From an uncultured Spirochaetia bacterium (lineage in GTDB: Bacteria > Spirochaetota > Spirochaetia > SZUA-6 > Bin103), in assembly GCA_958296075.1 (NCBI GenBank), contig CATQHW010000002.1:992001-1056000 (forward strand): a DNA stretch of 64,000 nt, in the 5' to 3' direction. A model generated the notes under the pieces. The model searched no databases. It was not told the DNA's origin and saw nothing but the letters and a program-made list of their open reading frames with translations. Below are positions 62,301-64,000 of this stretch, one piece after another. Each line of letters starts with the position of its first letter. The stretch's first letter is position 1. The position numbers and the translations under genes are program-made.

Positions 62301-64000
62301 GGCGCCCACGGTGACGCTGGCGGTGGCGGATGCCTCGATCTCCGAGAGCGGTTCGACGACGGTGACGGCGACGCTTGGCCACCCATCGAGCGAGGCGACG
62401 ACGATCACGGTGACGGCGGTGACGGGCGCCTACACGGTGGGCTCTGACGCGACGATCACGATTGCGGCTGGCGAGACGGCGAACGCGACGGACACGGCGA
62501 CGATTGCTGCGGTGAACAACAGCAAGGACGAGCCGGACCGGAGCGTGACGGTGACGGGGAGCGCGCAGAACAGTCAGGGAGCTGGCACGGTGACCGGCGC
62601 GTCGTTGACGATCACCGACGACGACGCGGCGCCCACGGTGACGCTGGCGGTGGCGGATGCCTCGATCTCCGAGAGCGGTTCGACGACGGTGAGTGCGACG
62701 CTGAGTCACGCGTCGAGCGAGGCGACGACGATCACGGTGACGGCGGTGACCGGCGCGTACACGGTGGGCTCTGACGCGACGATCACGATTGCGGCTGGCG
62801 AGACGGCGAACGCGACGGACACGGCGATGATCGTTGCGGTGAACAACAGCAAGGACGAGCCGGACCGGAGCGTGACGGTGACGGGGAGCGCGCAGAACAG
62901 CCAGGGAGCGGGCGCGGTGACCGGCGCGTCGTTGACGATCACCGACGACGACGCGGGGCCGACGGTGACGCTGGCGGTGACGGACGGCTCGATCTCGGAG
63001 AACGGCGGCACGACGACGGTGAGTGCGACGCTGAGCCACCCATCGAGCGAGGCGACGACGATCACGGTGACGGCGGTGGCGAACGCCTACACGGTGGGGT
63101 CTGACGCGACGATCACGATTGCGGCTGGCGAGACGGCGAACGCGACGGACACGGCGACGATCGCTGCGGTGAACAACGACAAGGACGAGCCGGACCGGAG
63201 CGTGACGGTGACGGGGAGCGCGCAGAACAGTCAGGGAGCGGGCGGTGTGACCGGCGCGTCGTTGACGATCACCGACGACGACGCGGGGCCGACGGTGACG
63301 CTGGCGGTGACGGACGGCTCGATCGCGGAGAACAGCGGCACGACGACGGTGACCGCGACGCTGAGCCACGCGTCGAGCGAGGCGACGACGATCACGGTGA
63401 CGGCGGTGATGGGCGCCTACACGGTGGGGTCTGACGCGACGATCACGATTGCGGCGGGCGAGACGGCGAACGCGGCCGACACGGCGACGATCACTGCGGT
63501 GAACAACGACAAGGACGAGCCGAATCGGAGCGTGACGGTGACGGGCAGTGCGCAGAACAGCCAGGGAGCGGGCGCGGTGACCGGCGCGACGCTGACGATC
63601 ACCGACGACGACACGGCGCCCACGGCAGCGCTGGCGGTGACGGACGGCTCGATCTCGGAGAGCGGCGGGACGACGACGGTGAGTGCGACGCTGAGCCATG
63701 CGTCGAGCGAGGCGACGACGATCACGGTGACGGCGGTGACGGGGGCCTACACGGTGGGGTCTGACGCGACGATCACGATTGCGGCGGGCGAGACGGCGAA
63801 CGCGGCCGACACGGCGGTGATCACTGCGGTGAACAACGACAAGGACGAGCCGGACCGGAGCGTGACGGTGACGGGCAGTGCGCAGAACAGCCAGGGAGCG
63901 GGCACGGTGACCGGCGCAGCGTTGACGATCACCGACGACGAAAGCGCGCCGGCGGCGACGCTGGCGGTGGCGGCGAGTTCGATCTCGGAGAGCGGCGGGA
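35338..64000 (+). CDS. Giant modular surface protein (Ig-like and Calx-beta repeats), runs off right edge
   Basis: One open frame of at least 9,554 codons without a stop in the window. It starts M-A-R-S-L-C-K-G-W-P and has a Leu/Ala signal core ending A-A-A-Q-S. It is chosen because an in-frame TGA lies at 35308 and this is the first ATG after it. From about 35428 to 49690 come 26 Ig-like modules of about 120 residues (V-T-G-V-x-I, then V-T-V-T-G-T-P-x-L-A-L, then D-x-D-x-D-G). Twenty He_PIG-type modules (L-P-x-G-L-S-W-N-x-x-T-R-T-I-S-G-T-P) are interspersed or follow, up to about 51165. From 51170 there are about 38 Calx-beta-type modules beginning I-A-E-D-G-G and ending T-I-T-D-D-D; the second, near 51516-51870, is a classical Calx-beta. 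Expected role: adhesin, biofilm or contact fibre, calcium-stabilised, probably exported by a large-protein pathway. Export signals at the C-terminus lie outside the window. Confidence 0.92.
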   Translation, partial: MARSLCKGWPAPLLAVLALLLSALPAAAQSGAPTVTGVSITSRPSLKSSNPNVYWPYQRDDHVDVTVTFSRAVTVTGSPQLALTVGSRTRQAAFRSASGSSVNFRYTTIGGDRDADGIAIAADALTLNGGSIEAGGVAAALGLGSHALGNQSNHRVDGAKPTFDGVASPAYAFTRGARGSFTLPAAGSATIFSTYALAATPALPGGLSFAAATRTLSGTPEVGMEQTTYTLNVNHPTPDLQGTVLSDSLAFTVTVAGVVPAVSGVSIVSSPASGASYATGENIDVEVTFNYPVTVTGTPRLALGIGSATRQAAYRTHRGSTASFRYPVIAADSDGDGISIAAGALALNGGSIEASNVAVALGLGSHAIANDAGHTVNDLQPSFGTTTVANQHYVAGTAASVQLPAASGGDGTVSHALTGPGAATTLSLPQGLSWNAATRTISGTPGAAAAAASYTWTATDGDGDKARLSFSVTVAATNAPTVTGVSIASSPAGGSSYATGENIDVAVTFSRAVTVTGSPRLALTVGSRTRQAAFRSASGSTVNFRYTTIGGDRDSDGVSIAADALALNGGGIEAGSVDAALGLGGHALGNQSNHRVDGGGPTFDGVASPVLSFTRGTQGSFTLPAATPGSATYALAATPALPAGLTFNFGTRTLSGTVAVGMAKTTYTLNAYRLVPYPGEEGVFYEELADTLAFTVAVSGAVPAVSGVSIVSSPASGSSYATGENIDVEVTFNYPVAVTGTPRLALGIGSATRQAESVLATGGDDSRQRFRYRVTAADFDSDGISIAAGALTAALPDRITAANLDVALGLGSHAIATAADHTVNDLRPSFGATVANQHYVAGAAASLQLPAASGGDGTVSHALTGPGTTTLSLPQGLSWNAVTRTISGTPAAATAAGSYTWTATDGDGDTARLSFDITVAAADAPKPTSLALSAPAGFDGDYAAGEVVRAIVSFDKNVTVTGTPRLALTIGSNTRQAAYASGSSDADDLAFHYTVTGSDFDGDGLDIGSDALALNGGSIVDAGDASVAASLGLGGLAIGGPSGRTVRDTRPAFSQAASAADRSLEKDAATSTTLPLATGGDGALTYSISPALPAGLTLASARPTITGTPTATGATTHTLTATDADGDRATLGPFTVTVVVVPKVTGVSITSRPSLRSENPNVYWPYQRADHIDVTVTFSQAVTITGSPRLALTVGARARQAAFRSASGSTVNFRYTTIGGDRDSDGIAIAADALTLNGGSIEAGGVDAALGLGGHALGNQSDHRVAGEGPTFDGVASPAYAFTRGTRGSFTLPAAGSATVFSSYALAATPALPGGLSFDAATRILSGTPEVGMATTTYTLNVNHPVPGRDGRARTELADSLTFTVTVAGAVPAVSGVAIASSPADGSSYATDENIDVEVTFNYPVTVTGTPRLALGIGSATRQASYRTHSGSTASFRYRVTAADFDNDGLDIAAGALTLNGGSLEASNVAAALGLGSHAIATAAGHKVNDLQPSFGATVANQHYVAGAAASLQLPAASGGNATVSHALTGPGAVTTLSLPQGLSWNAATRTISGTPGAAAAAGTYTWTATDGDGDTARLSFDITVAAANAPKPTSLALSVPAGFDGDYAAGEVVRAIVSFNKNVTVTGTPRLALTIGSNTRQAAYASGSSDADDLAFHYTVTASDFDGDGLDIGADALTLNGGSIVDAGVASVAASLGLGGLTVGGPSGRTVRDTRPAFSQAASAADRLLDRDAAASTTLPLATGGDGALTYSISPALPAGLTLASARPTITGTPTATGATTHTLTATDADGDRATLGPFTVTVVVVPKVTGVSITSRPSLRSENPNVYWPYQRADHIDVTVTFSQAVTVTGSPRLALTVGSRARQAAFRSASGSSVNFRYPVVWGDRDADGIAIAADALTLNGGSIQAGGVAAALGLGSHALGDQANHRVDGAGATFDGVASPAYAFTRGARGSFTLPAAGSATGPHTYALAATPALPGGLSFAAATRTLSGTPEVGMAQTTYTLNVNRPTPDLQGTELADSLPFTVTVAGAVPAVSGVSIASSPASGASYATGENIDVEVTFNYPVTVTGTPRLALGIGSATRQAAYRTRSGSTASFRYQVVAADVDRNGISIAADALALNGGGIEASNVAVALGLGSHAIATAAGHQVNDLQPSFGTTTVANQHYVAGTAASVQLPAASGGDGTVSHALTGPGAVTTLTLPQGLSWNAATRTISGTPAAAAAAATYTWTATDGDGDPARLSFSVTVAAATAPKPTALALSAPTGFDGDYAAGEVVRAIVSFDRNVTVTGTPRLALDVGGTVRQAAYASGSSDADDLSFQYTVTASDFDGDGISIRAGGLKLNGGSIVDASDASVAASLAIDAYAIVDAAGHTVRDTQPVFSQAASAANRTLAKDAATSTTLPLATGDGALTYSISPALPAGLTLASARPTITGTPTAAGATTHTLTATDADGDRTTLGPFTVTVADGAPVVSAVTIISKPYANATYGLGEVIQILVDFDKQVRRSWLGSQAELEVDVGGTIRRFQYSGYLGNGLLFERTISAADRDTDGISIGSDALTLGTGTLTDLETGVAAVTVIGTHAVANAAAHKVDGSVNTPLAVKSVSIVSSPASSDGYDVGESIKVEVAFSKQVSVTGAPRLALTIGSNTRQAAFERMTIDYALVFAYTVTANDRDSNGIGIAAGALTLNGGSIADANTLSVPASLGLGTHAIADASAHKVYTPARITGASIISDPGANGTYDAGETVTVELSWSQRVIVTGGTPRVALTIGSNTRQAERDAAAAALGHWYRYNYTVTAGDWDGDGISVGADALTLPGGFRMLGNGGVDAVLSLGTHAIADDSGHTVRDSKPALTVAARPYLLDAAVSDALPAATGGDAPVTYTLAGPGTATTLSLPAGLSWDAGTRTLSGTPTSATAAASYTLTATDTDGDTAAASFDLSVVSDPVVTGVAITSSPASGDAYAAGETITADVTFDQALTVTGAPQLAIAVGATTRQAAGSHTAGESRIAFSYTVATADRDADGIAIAAGALTLNGATVRNAKGEDARLGLGSHTLADASAHKVSTPPRITAVNLRSSSLRCCWAPRWGDWADSRQTAQNRFPPSHVMVTITFDQPVTVTGAPQAALGIGANTRQAAYDSFLTKLFLNTPYVTGPLTASSFYYELQASDFDGDGISIAANALALNGGTIRDAEGEDAVLGLGSHAIANHPTLRVADAVPSFAATLEARRYLPNLRVSDQLPAATGGDGALTYSLSPAALPAGLSWNAATRTISGTPTSVTAAASYTLAATDADGDAATLTFDLSVVTDPVVSGLGITSSPASGDAYAAGETITVDVTFDQTVTVTGAPNLALTIGSTARQATGSHVSGQSKITFSYPVATSDRDTDGISIAAAALTPNGATIRNAKGEDARPGLGSHAVVGAAGHKVSAPPRVVEVRLDTTVLVHRPPGDRWGNQPSGWADPRQTATNRFAPAVVVAMVAFDQDFAVNGSGWPSLALTIGGRTRQAAYSGYLSRGFAMGRGRSASQVFGFHYTLQPSDFDGDGISIAAGALTLPAGTTLRDAEGETALLGLGTHAIADDPDYRVADTAPSFGTPTIQPQHWVAGTASSLTLPAATGDGSVSHALTPARRPSWLAFDGATRVLSGTPPAAAAAATHTWTATDGDGDSTALAFTLTVAAANAPKVSEVKFLSTPAAHRMYAPGSAIEVGVKFDKAVTVTGTPTLALDVGGTTRKAGYSATRNGYLVFSHTVLQADYDTDGVSIGSGALALPANGSGDIVDAADASVRAALGLGSHAIADAAGHQAGSPPRVTGVGFHSTPRQAGTYTKGATITVQVDFDQTVTVTGAPKLALTIGGQTRQAAAAAGTGNAYVRFSYTVAAADADADGLGVAAGALTLDGGTIRDADGQDAVLALGSHARTAFANAKVNGGRTGLWPDFGSAAGPDLALTVGTAATHALPTATGGDTPLRYAVSPALPAGLSVNASTGVLSGTPGMESPRTAYTLTATDANGDAATLAFHLKVSGTRPVASGVAVASTPLSGDTYGASEEIRVDVTFARAGTGAMMVRGHPRLALEVGGATRLASFLSVSGGTLRFRYTAQAEDRDTDGIAVAADALDLNGGLIRDAAGNNAILSLGSHALSAQASHKVDGGTGRAPAVTGVSVISAPASGDTYTRGETIEVELRFDQAVGVSGTPNLALTLGSATAQAAWNRAGASPTTQIFRHVVAAADRDTDGLSIAAGALTLNGGTIRNVRGEDAGLGLGGHALGNQASHKVNGASNAAAMVTGVSIRSFQNDGWYDHGETIDVRVTFNKVVTVTGSPRLALAIGGTTRQAAYRAAAGASVDFRYTVADPDHDTDGLSIAAGALTLNGGAISHGGVAAALGLGSHALGAQASHKVDGRVGRVTGVSITSSPENSAGYGAGETIDLEVSFSDNVASTQGPRLAPTASKLALTIGDNTRYAPLKVQYNTSRWNYRSLSYRYTVQTTDRDTDGISIAANALTGSLRRKDGNPMILALGSHALGNQASHKVTGAAVTPRVTGVRIPAPRAGHTFELGDVIQVYLDFNVPVAASARPQLALDIGGTTHRLNAQTWADAAASPSSRIVFGHTVGASDRDTDGISIAADALTLPGNGTLRSAVGVDAALGLTAVVNDGTRKVDGSLNPVAEPLVSLAGSAPHDIFLTNGSFIIVVDYTRPVTITGTPTVAVQVGSVTRRVPLSARDINNKRLEFRYTVRHDDRDPDGVSIAADALSLGGGSIVGPGGKAARLRFTNSITNDASFKVGGAALQTPTFGAAVVPKQVWVVNSPWELTLPPATDGDGTLTYSLTGPGTSAITLRLPAGVSYSTSSAGTFNGGKISGTPTQGWGYTHRLTATDADGDTATLDFTLEVWPDYAPSFGDATIDDQEWTQNGAIDAFDLPEALNKPAVAGRNEPFTYTLSPALPGGISRADHRVSGTPTAAAARTQYTWTVTDADGDQASLTFHATVAEDTAPSFGDQTIADLSWMQSQPIAEVTLPAATGGNGPLTYGFYVPSSTRQQQPLPTGVRLDGRVLKGTPSVVWESLEYAWRATDQDGDTAQLTFDLEVTTNLMPSFGEATLADRAWTQRQAITAFTLPAATGGDGDLTYTLDPALPAGVSRDAATREVSGTPTAAMAATAYTWTATDADGDEAELTFTAAVDGIPTFGDETIADATWLKGKEIESFTLPEVTGGDGRVAYALAAAAPHTALPAGVSHAATTRLVSGTPTATRARAEYTWTATDTDGDEAALSFFAEVVEPPAVTLALSASTIAEHDGTNPGSATVTATLDKASSAATTVTVTATAGTNAAAGDFALSAGVTLTIAAGETTSTGTVTVTAVNNAKDEDDKTVTVSGSAANDVLVTGPADVTLTIADDDAAPALSIDAPSVSEGANGATATLDWTVTLDAESGRQVTVAWADGGTGTATSGTDYAALAGGTLTFAAGDTSKTVSATVTGDAIDEPDETVIVTLSSPSNATLAAGAASGTGTITDDDDAPAVTLALADAAIAEDGGTTTVSAKLGHASSAATTITVTAVANAYTVGSDATITIAAGDTANATDTVTITAVNDAVDNVGDRAVTVTGTAANAQATADAETVSVTGAALTLTDDEATPAATLVLSPATIDEHDGSDPGSSTVTATLDRASSEAVTLTVGATAGTNAAAGDFSLSSATTLTIAAGATSSTGTVTLTAVDDTTHAADKEVTVAATVSGDSGVAAPASVTLTIEDDEAAPAVTLAVADAAIAEDGGTTTVTATLSHASSAATTITVTAVAAAYTVGSDATITIAAGETANATDSVTITAVNDAVDNVGNRRVTVTGTAANAQADAETVSVTGAALTLTDDEATPAATLALSPATIDEHDGSDPGSSTVTATLDRASSEAVTLTVGATAGTNAAAGDFSLSSATTLTIAAGATSSTGTVTLTAVDNTTDAADKEVTVAAAVSGDSGVAAPASVTLTIEDDEAAPGVTLAVADSAIAEDGGTTTVTATLTHASSAATTVTVTAVAAAYTVGSDATITIAAGETANGTDSVTITAVNDAVDNVGNRSVTVPGTAANAQATADAEAVSVTGAALTLTDDEATPVATLALSPATIDEFDGTNPGSSAVTATLDRASSEAVTLTVAATAGTNAAAGDFSLSSAKTLTIAAGATSSTGTVTVTAVDDATDAPDKEVTVAAAVSGDSGVAAPASVTLTITDDEVAPAVTLAVADSAIAEDGGTTTVTATLDHASSAATTVTVTAEDGAYTVGSDATITIAAGETANATDSVTITAVNDAVDNVGDRAVTVVGTAQNSQGVGTVTGAALTLTDDEGAPAATLALSPATIAEHDGTNAGSSTVTATLNRASSEAVTLTVAATAGTNAAASDFSLSSTKTLSIAAGATSSTGTVTVTAVDNTTDAPDKEVTVAATVSGDSGVAAPASVTLTIEDDEAAPGVTLAVADAAIAEDGGTTTVTATLTHASSAATTITVTAVANAYTVGSDATITIAAGETANATDTATINAVNDAVDNVGNRSVRVTGTAQNSQGVGTVTGAALTLTDDEATPAATLVLSPATIAEHDGTNAGSSTVTATLNRASSEAVTLTVAATAGTNAAASDFSLSSAKTLSIAAGATSSTGTVTVTAVDDTTDAPDKEVTVTATASGDSGVADPASVTLTIEDDEAAPGVTLAVADASIAENSGTTTVTATLSHPSSAATTITVTAVANAYTVGSDATITIAAGETANATDTAAIAAVNNDKDEPDRSVTVTGSAQNSQGAGAVTGASLTIIDDDGAPTATLAVAASSIAEDGGTTTVSATLSHASSAATTITVTAVANAYTVGSDATITIAAGETANATDTAAIAAVNNDKDEPDRSVTVTGSAQNSQGAGAVTGASLTITDDEAAPGVTLAVAASSIAEDGGTTTVTATLSHASSAATTITVTAVANAYTVGSDATITIAAGETANATDTAAIAAVNNDKDEPDRSVTVTGSAQNSQGAGAVTGASLTITDDDAKPTVTLAVTDASISENGGTTTVSATLSHASSEATTITVTAVTGAYTVGSDATITIAAGETANATDTAMIAAVNNDKDEPDRSVTVTGSAQNSQGAGAVTGAALTITDDDAKPTVTLAVTDASISENGGTTTVSATLSHASSAATTITVTAVDGAYTVGSDATITIAAGETANATDTATITAVDDAVDNVGNRSVTVSGTAQNSQGVGTVTGASLTLTDDEATPAATLALSPATIDESGTTNAAAVTATLNHASSEAVTLTVSAAPGVGAAAEDFSLSSTTTLSIAAGETASTGTVTITAADNTQDAPDKTVTVTATVSGDSGVAAPAAATLTIRDDDGRPTVSLALASATIAEDGGTTTVTASLSHASSVATTITVTAAGAGFAQTGTTLSIAAGETASTGTVTITAANDTTDEPNKSVTVSGSAANGQGVTDPLALTLTITDDDAAPAVELALADATIAEDGGTTTVSATLSHPSSEATTITVTAVANAYTVGSDATITIAAGDTANAADTAMIAAVNNDKDEPDRSVTVTGSAQNSQGAGAVTGAALTITDDDAAPTATLAVADRSIAEAGGTTTVTATLSHASSAATTITVTAVANAYTVGSDATITIAAGETANAADTATIAAVNNDKDEPDRSVTVTGSAQNSQGAGGVTGASLTITDDDAGPTVTLEVTDGSISENGGTTTVSATMSHPSSAATTITVTAVANAYTVGSDATITIAAGETANATDTAMIAAVNNDKDEPDRSVTVTGSARNSQGAGGVTGASLTITDDDAGPTVTLEVTDGSISENGGTTTVSATLSHPSSAATTITVTAVANAYTVGSDATITIAAGETANATDTATIAAVNNDKDEPDRSVTVTGSAQNSRGAGGVTGVSLTITDDDAAPTAALAVADSSIAENGGTTTVSATLSHPSSEATKITVTAVANAYAVGSDATITIAAGETANATDTATIAAVNNDKDEPDRSVTVTGSAQNSQGAGAVTGASLTITDDDAAPTAALAVADASISESGSTTVTATLSHASSEATTITVTAVANAYTVGSDATITIAAGETANATDTAMIAAVNNDKDEPDRSVTVTGSAQNSQGAGTVTGASLTITDDDTEPTVTLAVASASISEDGGTTTVSATLSHPSSEATTITVTAVANAYTVGSDATITIAAGETANATDTATIAAVNNDKDEPDRSVTVTGSAQNSQGAGGVTGAPLTITDDDAAPTVTLSAASASIAEDGGTTTVSATLSHASSEATTITVTAVTGAYTVGSDATITIAAGETANATDTATIAAVNNDKDEPDRSVTVTGSAQNSQGAGGVTGAPLTITDDDAAPTVTLALASATIAEDGGTTTVSATLSHASSEATTITVTAVAGAYTVGSDATITIAAGETANAADTAMITAVNNDKDEPDRSVTVTGSAQNSQGAGGVTGASLTIADDDAAPTVTLAVADASISENGGTTTVSATLSHPSSEATTVTVTAVTGAYTVGSDATITIAAGETANATDTAMIAAVNNDKDEPDRSVTVTGSAQNSQGAGGVTGASLTITDDDAAPTATLAVAARSISENGGTTTVSATLSHASSEATTITVTAVTGAYTIGSDATITIAAGETANAADTATIAAVNNDKDEPDRSVTVTGSAQNSQGAGGVTGAPLTITDDDSAPTATLAVAASSIAENGGTTTVSATLSHASSEATTITVTAVTGAYTVGSDATITIAAGETANATDTATIAAVNNDKDEPDRSVTVTGSAQNSQGAGGVTGAPLTITDDDAAPTVTLALASATIAEDGGTTTVSATLSHASSEATTITVTAVTGAYTVGSDATITIAAGETANATDTATITAVNNSKDEPDRSVTVTGSAQNSQGAGTVTGASLTITDDDAAPTVTLAVADSSIAENGGTTTVSATLSHPSSEATTITVTAVANAYTVGSDATITIAAGETANATDTATITAVNNSKDEPDRSVTVTGSAQNSQGAGGVTGASLTITDDDAAPTVTLAVADASISESGSTTVTATLGHPSSEATTITVTAVTGAYTVGSDATITIAAGETANATDTATIAAVNNSKDEPDRSVTVTGSAQNSQGAGTVTGASLTITDDDAAPTVTLAVADASISESGSTTVSATLSHASSEATTITVTAVTGAYTVGSDATITIAAGETANATDTAMIVAVNNSKDEPDRSVTVTGSAQNSQGAGAVTGASLTITDDDAGPTVTLAVTDGSISENGGTTTVSATLSHPSSEATTITVTAVANAYTVGSDATITIAAGETANATDTATIAAVNNDKDEPDRSVTVTGSAQNSQGAGGVTGASLTITDDDAGPTVTLAVTDGSIAENSGTTTVTATLSHASSEATTITVTAVMGAYTVGSDATITIAAGETANAADTATITAVNNDKDEPNRSVTVTGSAQNSQGAGAVTGATLTITDDDTAPTAALAVTDGSISESGGTTTVSATLSHASSEATTITVTAVTGAYTVGSDATITIAAGETANAADTAVITAVNNDKDEPDRSVTVTGSAQNSQGAGTVTGAALTITDDESAPAATLAVAASSISESGG
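36776..42750 (+). repeat. Two-kilobase super-repeat, three tandem copies
   Basis: A block of three Ig-like plus He_PIG module pairs recurs. The landmark CAAGGTGACC recurs at 38763 and 40761 (1,998 bp apart), and AAGCCGACG at 38113, 40111 and 42103 (1,998 and 1,992 bp apart). The first copy starts about 36776 with a variant first module. A partial copy with two module pairs precedes it from 35428. Confidence 0.85.
51860..55360 (+). repeat. Alternating two-domain Calx-beta array
   Basis: Five copies of a roughly 690-705-bp unit. Each has one module of the I-A-E-D-G-G-T-T-T-V type and one of the L-S-P-A-T-I-D-E-H-D type. The landmark CACGGTGGG occurs at 52002, 52707, 53406, 54111, 54801 and 55491. 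Confidence 0.84.
55350..64000 (+). repeat. Near-identical 330-bp tandem repeats
   Basis: The CACGGTGGG landmark recurs at 55491, 55821, 56151, 56481 and 56811, all 330 bp apart. After an interruption (one other-type and one variant module, about 57000-57700), it recurs from 57819 to 63750 for 19 units. The spacing is 330 bp except for three 327-bp steps (to 59466, 62433 and 62760), caused by loss of one codon at E-S-G-S-T-T-V. Adjacent units share long identical stretches. The array continues past the window edge. Confidence 0.9.

Noticed and set aside
39106..63699. Very long open frames on the minus strand across the giant gene (for example 48766-57099 and 57175-63699, over 2,000 codons each)
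   Set aside because: Translations are low-complexity Arg, His, Val and Gly runs with no start signals or domains. They mirror the codon-position GC bias and repeats of the real plus-strand gene, so they are shadows.
51860..64000. Regular repeats considered as a CRISPR array
   Set aside because: Unit length is 330 or about 700 bp, in frame, and the whole is coding. There are no short palindromic repeats with unique spacers.

Overview
The window is GC-rich, gene-dense DNA from a bacterium with an outer membrane. The signs of a diderm are several lipoproteins with clear lipoboxes, signal peptides ending in A-x-A, and a predicted outer-membrane beta-barrel. Lineage cannot be fixed from sequence alone. 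The mix of catabolic enzymes, orphan RiPP precursors, degraded Rpn-type nuclease genes and one giant calcium-binding-type surface protein resembles uncultured marine or host-associated diderms such as sponge-associated spirochaete-like bacteria, but that is inference. No rRNA, tRNA, CRISPR array or intact insertion sequence was recognised.

Layout. 1-1163: an RNA ligase RtcB cut by the window edge, then an RraA-type aldolase, both on the minus strand. 1307-8289: a compact nurA-herA-sbcD-sbcC operon, the bacterial equivalent of the archaeal Mre11-Rad50-HerA-NurA DNA-end-processing module. 8344-10216: a cysteine hydrolase and an aldo/keto reductase. 10237-13949: three predicted lipoproteins followed by an outer-membrane barrel protein. 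14289-24801: small-molecule and carbohydrate metabolism, namely a DUF4038 glycosidase, an SDR, a GPP34/GOLPH3-like protein, a sugar isomerase-like TIM barrel, an amidohydrolase-aminotransferase fusion, a Gfo/Idh/MocA dehydrogenase, an FAD oxidoreductase and an unrecognised 576-residue protein. 24834-27307: molybdate uptake (ModA and a fused ModB-ModC). 27448-29661: an Rpn nuclease fragment, an orphan family-5 solute-binding protein and an FmdB-type zinc ribbon protein.

29350-33000 is a duplicated and partly decayed cassette. Two NHLP-type RiPP precursors (30226-30513 and 32127-32408) have leaders identical at 70 of 78 positions but different short cores, both ending in Trp. Each has the same upstream 46-bp element, the same -35/-10 promoter at a 17-bp spacing, and the same hairpin one to two bases after the stop codon. 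Copy 1 is followed by an intact 386-residue gene of unknown function. In copy 2 that gene and the fmdB-like gene are decayed. No tailoring enzyme or peptidase-transporter lies in the window.

33028-35191 holds a frameshifted ROK regulator carrying a 24-base C homopolymer and an intact LysR regulator. They diverge from the gene that fills the rest of the window. From 35338 to the right edge is one open reading frame of at least 9,554 codons with a signal peptide. It encodes 26 Ig-like modules that each carry a D-x-D-x-(D/N)-G motif, 20 interspersed putative-Ig (He_PIG-type) modules, then about 38 Calx-beta-type modules, the last of which form near-identical 330-bp tandem repeats. It has no stop inside the window.
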